A stretch of 64,000 bases of DNA from Aedes albopictus. Taxonomy: Eukaryota > Arthropoda > Insecta > Diptera > Culicidae. The notes under the pieces are model-generated. The model saw only the letters and a list, made by a program, of their open reading frames with translations. It ran no database searches and had not been told where the DNA came from. This document shows, one piece after another, positions 43,440 through 55,480 of the stretch. Location of the stretch: the NCBI RefSeq assembly GCF_035046485.1, contig NC_085137.1, positions 458,733,004 through 458,797,003 of the forward strand. The letters are read 5' to 3'. Each line of letters opens with the position of its first letter. Position 1 is the first letter of the stretch. The position numbers and the translations under genes are program-made.

Positions 43440-45895
43440 CAATTCCAATCCATGTGCAATCCAAATTCTATCCTAAATTTTATTGCAATTTTAATGAAGA
43501 AAATTTTATATCTAAATAACTAATTTCTGCCTCTTTCTATTTCCAGGTAACATGGACGTTTCAAGCATAAGGATAAAGAAGAGGTTAGATCTTGCATGAC
43601 CTTGGTACCAAGTGATAATGTTACGTATTATTTTTAGCCCACATCCTATCATAGGCCTTTGAAATAATGCTAATATAATGCAAAATGTTTTCTTATAGGT
43701 TCGAAATTGAACCGAAAAAAAATGACCAAGTTATTATTAAACATCAGCTGGCCCAGTTGGCCTAAAGGTAATTATTTTTTTATTGCTCTCAATGAGCATC
43801 CTGACGAATAGGTCAAAAAAGGTGCTTCATGGTTTGTGGCAAGCTAATAACCATAAAAATACCTTATGTTCTTTGCCATTTGTACGAGTGCTGGTGGTCA
43901 ATCATGGGAGTTACCAATATTTTTTTGCCATGGAAATTAGTTGTAAATCCGAAAAAGCGTGAACTTGGATCGGATTAACTCACTTAAAGGTTATTGGAAA
44001 GTCTTGTTTATAAATACTGTCACTTGGAATTGGTTGCATACCTTCAGGCTATTCCACGTTCGGCCACGTCCGAACAAGAATCAACCGAAGTTTTTTCTTC
44101 AAAACTCAAGGCGAGACTTTTTTCCGCTAAAGAACCGTAATTCCTATCGGAAAACCAGCTGGACCAACAATTTCCCAGCGAATTCATGGTCGAAGAAGGC
44201 GGCGAATTTGGTGTCCAATTTGCTTAGGGAAGCACTGTGGGTGTGGGCGCTGGCGAGCGAGCGAGCTATGGGACCGTAAAATTGACGCAAGAACGCAAGT
44301 AACAAGTCCACCGGCGGCAGAGTCGAAAATAATGTGTACTGGAACCGCTGGTTGCTTGCTTGCTTGCCTGCCTGCTGTTGCTGCCGTATCCGGTAATTGA
44401 ATATTAAATAAGCTGCCATAAACAATTTGAGGATACTTTTTTTCGTTGTTCGTGGTTGGGCCAATGGTAGATGATGGACATGAATAACTTCTTTATTATG
44501 GATCCAAGTGGGAGCAGGAAAAGTTTTTCTGGTAGAGGTTGTATTGCGTGAATTTAATGGGCTTCAGAAGGCGGTTTTCCCTAGTACAAGTTTTGGTTTG
44601 CAGTTGAAAATGTGTTTTAAGAATTAAAAATTTATCAAAACAGTTGGAAAGTTGTTAAAAATTGAGTTTTAACATAATAGTCTTGACGAAGACTACAAAT
44701 ATGTAAACCGAAACGTCGGAAATTATTATTTGTGAAAAACTGATTCGGTACTAGTAAAATAGACTGATTTAATCCTTCAAAGCATTGCAAAAGTCCATTT
44801 TATTGTTTCTGACATTTCGGCTCACACGGCAAGGGTCTTCTTGAATATTTATTTTCTTTATTTTCAAGTTTTTATTTAGATTTTATTTTCTGAGCCTAAT
44901 TTACTGACTTACATTCCAATTGCCCCAGCAATTGAGACCATCGGACCCCAAAAATATACCCATTCTAATACCTTGATTGACAGATCACACGCCACGCGTG
45001 TCAGTAGTGTCGCATGTGAACCATTAATCAATGGCGCCCGAGACCTGGCGAATATTTCCAACACCACACCAAAATGGAAATCAAATGACCGCAATCTTAT
45101 CGGCGTAGTTGGCCGGCATAGCGTTGCCAAATGGTCGACGAATCTTCAGCCATAAGTTTCCTGTTTTCGGTTTGGTTCGAGCGGAAAAAAATTCATGGCA
45201 GTTGGCTTGCTTGCTTGCTTGCTGGTTGGAAGAAACTGGCAAATTGCGTACGGTTGTGTAATTTATGGAAAGGAAAACTTTTGGACAAGTTCGCCGCCAC
45301 CTTCTCGGTGTAGGGTACAGTGAGGTGGTGGTAGTATGCGGAAATGGTGCGGAACTTTGTCCGTCGGAAGGAAGTGTGAGCGAGCAGCCAGCAGCGTGGG
45401 TAAAAATCCCTGAAGGAAAATAACCATGACTTATGAATATTCATTTATTTATTACTCACTTCCAGGGGGGGGGAGGGCGGAGAGAGAGTGCGGTTCAAGT
45501 GTTACGCTGAATGCGGTGTGAAACACGTTGGTTGAAGCATTACATGGTATTAGCAGTATTAGGAGGTGTCCTCTGATGTTCGGTGGCCTAGAGCTAGATG
45601 GTTGGTAGATTTTCTAATGAGCTGTTATGCGGCAATTTCTGGAATTTTGTGTAATCGTTAAATTACATGGCTTCTATACAAAAACATTCCAAACACAAAA
45701 CAATCCAAACGCTAATGATTTGGTATAATTCCGAAATATCAATGTGAGACAAAATACTCAAACTTCAGAGATAAATCCGCCTATCTGATTCCTGGCATCA
45801 ACAAGGATTAGTAGTGTCATTGCAGGTTTTCAAACCGTTCTGATGATTAGATAAAGGTTTGAAAATAAAGAAAATCCTGGAAGGATACTCATCAC
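43440..45895. other. Unique sequence with TTGCTTGC microsatellites
   Basis: No domain-bearing coding region. TTGCTTGCTTGC-type runs lie at 44352-44380 and 45205-45225. CCGAAACGTCGG at 44709-44720 matches the motif of the 38183 foldback. A G-rich GGGGGGGGGAGGGCGG tract is at 45466. Pyrimidine tracts followed by CAG|GTAAC (43540) look splice-like but are isolated. Confidence 0.35.
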
Positions 45896-45899
45896 AACC

Positions 45900-48800
45900 C
45901 TATAAGGATTCTTCTCAGAATCTTGTAAGGATTCTTCTCAGAATCCTGGAAGGATTTTTCTCAGAATCTTGTAAGGATTCTTCTCAGAATCCTGTAATGA
46001 TTCTTCTCAGAATCTTGTAAGGATTCTCCTCAGAATCCTGGAAGGATTCTCCTCAGAATCCTGGAAGGATTCTCCTCAGAATCCTGGAAGGATTCTCCTC
46101 AGAATCCTGGAAGGATTCTCCTCAGAATCCTGGAAGGATTCTCCTCAGAATCCTGGAAGGATTCTCCTCAGAATCCTGGAAGGATTCTCCTCAGAATCCT
46201 GGAAGGATTCTCCTCAGAATCCTGGAAGGATTCTCCTCAGAATCCTGGAAGGATTCTCCTCAGAATCCTGGAAGGATTCTCCTCAGAATCCTGGAAGGAT
46301 TCTCCTCAGAATCCTGGAAGGATTCTCCTCAGAATCCTGGAAGGATTCTCCTCAGAATCCTGGAAGGATTCTCCTCAGAATCCTGAAAGGATTCTCCTCA
46401 GAATCCTGAAAGGATTCTCCTCAGAATCCTGAAAGGATTCTCCTCAGAATCCTGAAAGGATTCTCCTCAGAATCCTGAAAGGATTCTCCTCAGAATCCTG
46501 AAAGGATTCTCCTCAGAATCCTGAAAGGATTCTCCTCAGAATCCTGAAAGGATTCTCCTCAGAATCCTGAAAGGATTCTCCTCAGAATCCTGAAAGGATT
46601 CTCCTCAGAATCCTGAAAGGATTCTCCTCAGAATCCTGAAAGGATTCTCCTCAGAATCCTGAAAGGATTCTCCTCAGAATCCTGAAAGGATTCTCCTCAG
46701 AATCCTGAAAGGATTCTCCTCAGAATCCTGAAAGGATTCTCCTCAGAATCCTGAAAGGATTCTCCTCAGAATCCTGAAAGGATTCTCCTCAGAATCCTGA
46801 AAGGATTCTCCTCAGAATCCTGAAAGGATTCTCCTCAGAATCCTGAAAGGATTCTCCTCAGAATCCTGAAAGGATTCTCCTCAGAATCCTGAAAGGATTC
46901 TCCTCAGAATCCTGAAAGGATTCTCCTCAGAATCCTGAAAGGATTCTCCTCAGAATCCTGAAAGGATTCTCCTCAGAATCCTGAAAGGATTCTCCTCAGA
47001 ATCCTGAAAGGATTCTCCTCAGAATCCTGAAAGGATTCTCCTCAGAATCCTGAAAGGATTCTTCTCAGAATCCTGAAAGGATTCTCCTCAGAATCCTGGA
47101 AGGATTCTCCTCAGAATCCTGAAAGGATTCTCCTCAGAATCCTGAAAGGATTCTTCTCAGAATCCTGAAAGGATTCTTCTCAGAATCCTGAAAGGATTCT
47201 CCTCAGAATCCTGAAAGGATTCTCCTCAGAATCCTGGAAGGATTCTCCTCAGAATCCTGAAAGGATTCTCCTCAGAATCCTGGAAGGATTCTCCTCAGAA
47301 TCCTGAAAGGATTCTCCTCAGAATCCTGAAAGGATTCTCCTCAGAATCCTGAAAGGATTCTCCTCAGAATCCTGGAAGGATTCTCCTCAGAATCCTGAAA
47401 GGATTCTCCTCAGAATCCTGAAAGGATTCTCCTCAGAATCCTGAAAGGATTCTCCTCAGAATCCTGAAAGGATTCTCCTCAGAATCCTGAAAGGATTCTC
47501 CTCAGAATCCTGAAAGGATTCTCCTCAGAATCCTGAAAGGATTCTCCTCAGAATCCTGAAAGGATTCTCCTCAGAATCCTGAAAGGATTCTCCTCAGAAT
47601 CCTGAAAGGATTCTCCTCAGAATCCTGAAAGGATTCTCCTCAGAATCCTGAAAGGATTCTCCTCAGAAGCCTGAAAGGATTCTCCTCAGAATCCTGAAAG
47701 GATTCTCCTCAGAATCCTGAAAGGATTCTCCTCAGAATCCTGAAAGGATTCTCCTCAGAATCCTGAAAGGATTCTCCTCAGAATCCTGAAAGGATTCTCC
47801 TCAGAATCCTGAAAGGATTCTCCTCAGAATCCTGAAAGGATTCTCCTCAGAATCCTGAAAGGATTCTCCTCAGAATCCTGAAAGGATTCTCCTCAGAATC
47901 CTGAAAGGATTCTCCTCAGAATCCTGAAAGGATTCTCCTCAGAATCCTGAAAGGATTCTCCTCAGAATCCTGAAAGGATTCTCCTCAGAATCCTGAAAGG
48001 ATTCTCCTCAGAATCCTGAAAGGATTCTCCTCAGAATCCTGAAAGGATTCTCCTCAGAATCCTGAAAGGATTCTCCTCAGAATCCTGAAAGGATTCTCCT
48101 CAGAATCCTGAAAGGATTCTCCTCAGAATCCTGAAAGGATTCTCCTCAGAATCCTGAAAGGATTCTCCTCAGAATCCTGAAAGGATTCTCCTCAGAATCC
48201 TGAAAGGATTCTCCTCAGAATCCTGAAAGGATTCTCCTCAGAATCCTGAAAGGATTCTCCTCAGAATCCTGAAAGGATTCTCCTCAGAATCCTGAAAGGA
48301 TTCTCCTCAGAATCCTGAAAGGATTCTCCTCAGAATCCTGAAAGGATTCTCCTCAGAATCCTGAAAGGATTCTCCTCAGAATCCTGAAAGGATTCTCCTC
48401 AGAATCCTGAAAGGATTCTCCTCAGAATCCTGAAAGGATTCTCCTCAGAATCCTGAAAGGATTCTCCTCAGAATCCTGAAAGGATTCTTCTCAGAATCCT
48501 GAAAGGATTCTCCTCAGAATCCTGAAAGGATTCTCCTCAGAATCCTGAAAGGATTCTCCTCAGAATCCTGAAAGGATTCTCCTCAGAATCCTGGAAGGAT
48601 TCTCCTCAGAATCCTGAAAGGATTCTCCTCAGAATCCTGAAAGGATTCTCCTCAGAATCCTGAAAGGATTCTCCTCAGAATCCTGAAAGGATTCTCCTCA
48701 GAATCCTGAAAGGATTCTCCTCAGAATCCTGAAAGGATTCTCCTCAGAATCCTGAAAGGATTCTCCTCAGAATCCTGAAAGGATTCTCCTCAGAATCCTG

Positions 48801-49535
48801 AAAGGATTCTCCTCAGAATCCTGAAAGGATTCTCCTCAGAATCCTGAAAGGATTCTCCTCAGAATCCTGAAAGGATTCTCCTCAGAATCCTGAAAGGATT
48901 CTCCTCAGAATCCTGAAAGGATTCTCCTCAGAATCCTGAAAGGATTCTCCTCAGAATCCTGAAAGGATTCTCCTCAGAATCCTGAAAGGATTCTCCTCAG
49001 AATCCTGAAAGGATTCTCCTCAGAATCCTGAAAGGATTCTCCTCAGAATCCTGAAAGGATTCTCCTCAGAATCCTGAAAGGATTCTCCTCAGAATCCTGA
49101 AAGGATTCTCCTCAGAATCCTGAAAGGATTCTCCTCAGAATCCTGAAAGGATTCTCCTCAGAATCCTGAAAGGATTCTCCTCAGAATCCTGAAAGGATTC
49201 TCCTCAGAATCCTGAAAGGATTCTCCTCAGAATCCTGAAAGGATTCTCCTCAGAATCCTGAAAGGATTCTCCTCAGAATCCTGAAAGGATTCTCCTCAGA
49301 ATCCTGAAAGGATTCTCCTCAGAATCCTGAAAGGATTCTCCTCAGAATCCTGACAGGATTCCCACAGAATCCTAGCAGGATTCTCCTCAGAATCCTGGCA
49401 GGATTCTCCTCAGAATCCTGGCAGGATTCTCCTCAGGGTCCTGACACGATTCTCCTAAGGATCCTGACAGGATTCTCCTTAGAATCCTGACGGGATTCTC
49501 CTCAGAATCCTGAAAGGATTCTTTTCAGAATTCTA
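45900..49535. repeat. 23-bp hairpin satellite, about 157 copies
   Basis: The monomer reads arm AGGATTCT, loop CCTC, arm AGAATCCT, linker GAA, so each unit is a perfect 8-bp dyad. The left edge (45900-46390) has TTCTTC loops and TGTAA/TGGAA linkers, the core (46390-49340) is nearly identical copy to copy, and the right edge (49340-49590) degenerates (GACAGGATTCCCAC, GGCAGGATT). This edge-to-core gradient is typical of unequal crossing-over. Confidence 0.98.
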
Positions 49536-49599
49536 AAAAAAAATCTCTTCAGAATCCTGAAAGGATTTCTTTCGCAATCCTGAAAGGACAGAAGCTTAC

Positions 49600-49990
49600 G
49601 CGCCATTTTTCGTTCCGCTGCGCTTTGGCCGACTGCGTTCGTCTGCGGTTTATGGAAATATCATGTATCAGGTATCAGAAGGCCGGCTCCAGAGGCACGT
49701 TATCCTCCATTGGGGACATTTGTGCCATCGCCATACATATAAGCCAATTTCATCATTTACCTGAGGGAGAATGGGACAAGGGATGGAATGGGATTAGGAA
49801 AGGGAAAGGTGATGAAATAGGAAGGGGGGCCCTAGAAGAGGGAATGAACGCATAAGCGCAAACGAGAGCTCATAGCCCATACCACAACGGGTTGAATCAG
49901 TGCCCTGAAAAGGACACTGCAAAACGCATAAGCGTAAAGAGAGCCTCTAGCTCATTGGAGGAAGCTTGTGACGTCATGCAACTTTCAATA
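49600..49990. other. Repeat-like GA-rich sequence
   Basis: Contains an imperfect direct repeat of CGCATAAGCG(C/T)AAA(C)GAGAGC at about 49850 and 49926. Open frame of 76 codons without domain. It may be the 3' part of the decayed LINE to its right. Confidence 0.35.
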
Positions 49991-49994
49991 TGAC

Positions 49995-50830
49995 ATTGAA
50001 AGACATGCCATCGAAAGCATCCTCAATATTCAAGAAATCACCCAAGCAAAAACTACGTTTGAGCGAGTACTTTCTTGAAAACGTATACAACTTTGTGAAA
50101 AAGAGTCACTGTGAACATCCCACATTGGAAGGCATGTGAGTTTACATGAATAGGCATGTCAGCCACACGAACATCACAGATGTGATAATCGACAATGCGT
50201 TTCAAGCATTTCAGAAAGAACGAGGTAACCACATTAATCTGGAACTCATTCCTTCTTTCTAACAACGCACGCACCCTTTCGGGATAAAACTATCAAGTAA
50301 TTTCACGCCATGGAAATACCCAATAAAAAACTACAAGAGTTCAAAACATGTTTGAAATACTCAAATCCCTCTGGAGAAAAATAGGACAAAACCCCATTTG
50401 CTCCTGGAGATTTTAAGTAAAAAAGAGATTTTTAGGGCCCACTAAGTCGATTATATAGCTATAATTCTCGGGCGGAAGCTAGAGATTCGTAACTATACAA
50501 CAGAATGGTTTATCCGAAGATATTTTGAACTAACAGATCAGAGTTCCATTCAGGAATACCTCTTGTGATCCGTACAGACCGCAGAGGACAAGCTTCTTTC
50601 AAAGCAATAGTTATGGTATACCACAATGGAGGGCATTGTAATGACAAAACCACAATGAAACTCTCTTGGAGTAGCAATGGAAGCGAGTTATCCATAAAAT
50701 GTGGTCGCAACCAACTAGTACAGGTTCCCCCATTTTGAGCAGGGACGCCTGAATACGCAAAGTATGCGAAAGAACACTCAAAAGTGCAAAGAAGGTCAAA
50801 TGGAGACTCTGACACATGCCAATCAGTCAA
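49995..50830 (-). pseudogene. Decayed LINE endonuclease / reverse transcriptase region
   Basis: Read on the minus strand from right to left, 50830-50510 gives a linker typical of the EN-RT junction (ITRGIPEWNSDL, compare PWWN in intact LINEs). 50274-50053 gives an RT segment resembling NQHAYQAGKST..ALHKVVY (here NSHAFQCGMFTVTLFHKVVY). After a frameshift, 50033-50004 encodes NIEDAFDGM, the degenerate RT box A. Several stops and frame changes separate the pieces, so it is a dead copy, unrelated in sequence to the LINE at 7077. Confidence 0.7.
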
Positions 50831-51960
50831 CTCATGACAAATTTCTGCTCATGCAGAGTTGGGTTAGGTGCAATTCTATGTTAAGTTATCCATGAACTGT
50901 ACCACCTAAGTAATCCATCAAACTGAAGCATCTCAAATTAATGTTTGAGCTACTTCAGATGATGTAATCATCGTAGCAATACTGCCAAATATCAGCAAAA
51001 AGATACTGAATACAAGAGCTTGCTTGAAGGCATCCATGAGGAAAGGTTGAAACATACTGTTAACGTTATTCGTAGATATAGCATGCTCGAGGCACGACAC
51101 TTCATTTATAATGAAAGCAGCAAAACTGGGTTCACAAGGTAACCTATACAGAAGTTACCCTACGAAAATGAACTTTTCGAAGTAGAGCCACTTGGGCTAC
51201 GCACGCTTCTTACGCTGAAAATTGATCTGAGGTTTCCTAGCCGTAGCCACTACCCAAACTAGACAGGATTACACTCTTCGCAATCATAGCACAAAAAAGA
51301 AACAAACCAAATCGGTGTCAATTGAAAAACGCCAATGGCGAAAACGCATTAAGCGAACCCATATAGGTACTAATGTAAGCTAATTTACAACATTTGAATA
51401 ATCCCGCCCTTATTTAGCCTCAAATTTGAGACTTAAGAAGGACAACTGATTATCTCGGAGAAACGCAAGGTCCACTGCACTATTGCTCCGGTTAGCGCAG
51501 TAAGGGCAACATACTGTGGAGGACGCCCTAATTCTCAACAGGCTCCGTTTGTGGTTAGGTTTTTATTAGACCCCCCTAACCATTCATTCCTTGGCACGGT
51601 AAACATAAAGCCGCATAATACCATGAATTAGGGGTCACCTGTTTAGTGGACTCTTACCACTGGATCAGGCGGTCCGTAGTGTTATTCTTAGCCAATTGAG
51701 ACAACCACTACCGACACTACACAGCTATCTAGGCTGATCGGGAAAAGAAGTTAACATTGATGGTAAACTTCCAAACGAGCCCGAACAGCCGTGGAAATAT
51801 ATTGGCCCAAGCAACAACAATAATGGCGAAACAGGTAGTGTTTCAGTTGGAGTCGGAGGCAGCAGACGACTGGCATGGCGGTGCGGTGGCCTGCTGAAGG
51901 TCGTCGTCGTCACACATAATTAATATTTGGTGGTGCGTGACGCGAGTACACGTTCCAGGA
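50831..51960. other. Probable 5' continuation of the decayed LINE and flanking sequence
   Basis: No intact frame. Position and composition suit the ORF1/endonuclease part of the minus-strand element, but I cannot identify motifs. 51460-51740 is probably another dispersed repeat. CACCACCGCACC/GACGACGACC tracts lie near 51880-51910. Confidence 0.3.
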
Positions 51961-52029
51961 ATGCCGAGATAAATATAATTTACTGGGTATTGAGTTTGTT
52001 TGGAATAGTGGGTGGTTTGTTCATATTGG

Positions 52030-53340
52030 AAGTGGTAATACTTAATGTAAAGAAGATGTTACCAAATAAAACATGAAATAGGAAAATCACAAACTCAGGA
52101 TCTAGAAAATTTTGTTGAGATTTTAAAACAGAGAAATTCAAAAATTACAACAGATGAGAAGTCAAACATTCGATAAAAAAAATAAAAAAAGTCAAGTACT
52201 TGAAATATATAAAAATAAACAATGCTTACCAAAAAACTGCAACAGACAAATCAAAAATTACAATTCAAACAGCAAATGGAATTCAAATAGTATGATAAAC
52301 GATATGAAAAAAATAAAACAATAAATCAAATATGTAGTAAATAAATGATTGAAAAGGATAAAAATTTAAAAAATAGGCAAAAATGCAAACACTAAAATAG
52401 GACGCAAGAGTGAAAAGAAGTAAAATGAGTTTGAATCAGACTAAAAATGGAAACCTGTAAATTGACAGTTAATAACTTTATTTCCTCTCTGAAACAAATT
52501 TAGACTAATTGAAAAATCTTTAATTTTTATTAATATTTTTTTAAATTTTTGCAGAGGTTTTTTGTCCCAGACTTTTCAACTATTAAAGAAAAATTCAAGA
52601 TAACTGATGCTCAAGTTCCCCTTGAAGTTGAAATAAAAGAAACAAATGAAAAAAAATATCAAAATAAAAAAACCGGAATCAAAACAAGCTTCATTTCTAG
52701 ACTAGTGCAACTTCAAAAGCATAAATTGATGCTAGGCGAAGCTAAAGTACTTTGAATCATGAAAAAAAATAAAGAATGAAATAACAATGAATATCTAGTA
52801 AAATTATAGGCGTAAGAGGGCATAACAAACGAATTGAAATGTCAAACAATCACAAATAGACAAAAAAGTTTTAACATGTTCAAGGAAATTAACAATGAAA
52901 TTGCAATAAATAATAAAGAAAAATCGTCAAAAGTTTTAAATAACTGAAAATTGTTAAAAAAATTAAAAAAAAAAATACATTGAAGTGATAATAAATTGGA
53001 CAAATGAATACAAAAATGTTAAACAAGTTTAAATCAGAGTATAAAATATAGAAAATTTCTCCAGGACAGTTGAAATTCCAAATGAAAAGATAATTTCTAT
53101 TTAGAAATCAATTTCGACTTTTGTAAAAAAAAAAATTCTTGTCATGTATTTGTTACAGAGTTCTTCAGCCTCAGGCTGGTTCAAAATTAATGCAATAATT
53201 GAAGATAACTGAAGCTCAAGTATCTGGTAAATAAAAAATAATAAGCAAAGAAAAAAATGAGAAAGGATAGAATAAAAAAAAACAAAAAAAGTTACAGTTG
53301 GAAACGTGAACAAAAAATCAAATTAAATTAATTGAAACAT
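52030..53340. repeat. A-rich, strand-biased diverged repeat
   Basis: The plus strand is unusually A-rich. Two related segments (52440-52640 and 53050-53230) share ACAGTTGAAATT-like, TTTTTGCAGAG/TTACAGAG and GATAACTGA(T/A)GCTCAAG at a spacing of about 605 bp, indicating an old tandem duplication. The 68-codon open frame at 52549 has no domain. Confidence 0.5.
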
Positions 53341-54230
53341 TGGCAATTATGCAAACAATCCAATCTCAACAATATATCATTCGAGTTCCGTGAACACAAC
53401 GAAACAAATCACTACAACAATCGACCTCAGTCCGTGAGGCCCTTTTTCCACCTGCTCGCCAGCAGGAAATGAAGGCTGGCACGTGGATCAAATTATTCAC
53501 AATTTATTGCCCCGAAAAACCAGATGTAACGCTCGATTAGCGTGCCCTCCTCTAGGTGAGAGGGGAGGCCGTCATCACCATCGTCCTCGACGGGGACCAG
53601 GTCAGGTTGGCGGAAGGCAATTATGGATTGGATTTTCGCACGAGGATTTTGAATACCACCTCCTATACGTACCTACTGTATATAATGCAGGTCAATCGAA
53701 AAAATTATCGCGATTGGCCGGGCAATCTTTTTCCATTATTAAGTTGAATTTATGGTCCCGGCTGCGTGGCGATAAAAAGCGTCCGATATGAGTCAACATT
53801 TTTTCGGTTCCAAAAGGACGAATCTTCTCGGTAGTCATAAAATGAGGGAAGTGTCGCGACGATGCGATGGTTGGTAGTAACGGGGACAATCAATTTCCAA
53901 GGACCAGATTTGAAACTGGACAATATGCGATGTAGGCAACAACAACGGTACGATACGATGCGGAGATTTTCCACGGTCGTAAAAGTGCGTTTTGGATCGC
54001 AGAATGCTACTACCGAGAACGACGGCCAAGACCTTGAAAATCGTTTTATGCTTCATCTTTGGCGAGACGTTTCGTAGACGGGAGGATGATAACAGTCAGG
54101 AGGAAATCCGACGAATCTGACTTTGATAGGCATCATGGCTGAGCGAGGATACAAAAAAGGATTTAAAGCCTGTCGTCGCAGACATAAATCGTGTTCAGCT
54201 AATAAATTCTAAACCTTCTAAGTGTCGACA
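53341..54230. other. Unique GC-richer island
   Basis: Unique sequence with overlapping short open frames on both strands, none with a domain. CCCGGCTGCGTGGCGATAAA and neighbouring sequence is non-repetitive. Candidate regulatory DNA only. Confidence 0.35.
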
Positions 54231-54234
54231 CTAT

Positions 54235-54760
54235 TTCAACATTGTGGAAGACTCAAGGAATAATGGTGGCTGCAACTTAGAAACTTCAATAAAAATCCTG
54301 AACAGACAATTAAAACTAAATAGTCTTGAGAAGATTCTTGAAACCTCCATCAAACCTGAGATCTGCCTTTAAAAGGTTTTAGTTGAAGCTCTATAAACAC
54401 TAAAAAAACACCTTAATAATTAACTAAAAACTAAATACACTTGAGTGGATTTTTAAAACCATCATAAAACCTGACATCTGCATTGGAAAGATTTTAAAAT
54501 AAAGGTCAATAAAACAAAGAAACTTCAAGAAAAAAGTAAACAGACTTGAACAGATTCTTAAAACCACAATAAAACCTGAAACCTGCTTTTGGAAGTTCAA
54601 AAAGAAGGCTTTGTGGCTATTCATTCTTTAGCAAATCTATGAATTTCAGTAAAACCAAAAGGTGTTGTCAGCAATAATTGAAAATTAAATATCTTGCTCA
54701 TTAAATTTTCATTTATGCCTCGGTTGGATGGTTCTTACAGCCATCATAAAACCTTAGAAG
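54235..54760 (+). repeat. ~110-bp tandem repeat with CATCATAAAACCTG motif
   Basis: Three units start near 54321, 54439 and 54543 (TTGAG.AGATTCTT.AAACC..CAT.AAACCTGA.ATCTGC), and a fourth partial unit with CCATCATAAAACC lies at 54734. The shared motif links it to the repeats at 1466-5323. Confidence 0.6.
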
Positions 54761-54829
54761 TTTTGGGGTCCTCTAACGCAATTCAAATCCACTTCGAACA
54801 CAAGTTGACTTCACTTTACCACTTAAAGT

Positions 54830-55480
54830 AGATCGTGCTCAAAGTTTCTGTCCCCGAAGAAGGTCCACTTCAACCAACGACGCATATCACATCCACCAGA
54901 TTTCCACGAACATCACGGAAAGGGCAAATAATGCTGTAACAGTGCTTGCTCTCGAACGACTTTCCGGCGGCCCGATATGCGCGGATGGAAGTTTTTCTTC
55001 CCATTTTTTGTTTTTGCTTGTTCTGTACTGCCGGAAGCAACCACTCCCAGTTTGAGGCACGTGACTTCCGCCGCCTCTCCACCGGGGGGCCTTCTCCCCG
55101 TATCTCCGGAGACCCAGACAGAGAAGTGGGTCGGTCGTGTTTCCGCTTCCGTATCCTCCACGTGGACGGGGACAGTCGAACCTCTTGGATTTGAACAGCT
55201 GATTTTTCATTTCTCCGAATCGGGTTAAGGAGACTTCACTATGGAGTGCCTTCTCCGTGCGCTTTTCGGTAGGTAGCTACGTGATATGTAGGCTTTTCGG
55301 GCTTAATACATTATTCGCATACGGGGAGTGCTCTCTCTCTCTCTCTCTTCCTCCAGAGGGTGGTGGTGGGACGCTTCGCTTTGTATCTCATCTATTTACC
55401 GGTTTTCGCTGTTTTATTCATGTTGCCGGAATTTCGAAAGGGTGGTAGAGTGGTGAGCCGTGCGAGCCGAAACCAAGGAT
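54830..55480. other. Unique GC-richer island with CT microsatellite
   Basis: Open frames up to 107 codons overlap on both strands without domains. A (CT)n run lies at 55329-55348. No supported gene. Confidence 0.35.

Noticed and set aside
45900..49535. CRISPR-like array
   Set aside because: Repeats are directly contiguous with no unique spacers, there are no cas genes, and the context is a eukaryotic genome.
53483..53791. 102-codon frame in a unique island
   Set aside because: No domain, no signal peptide, composition not coding-like, overlapped by frames on the opposite strand.
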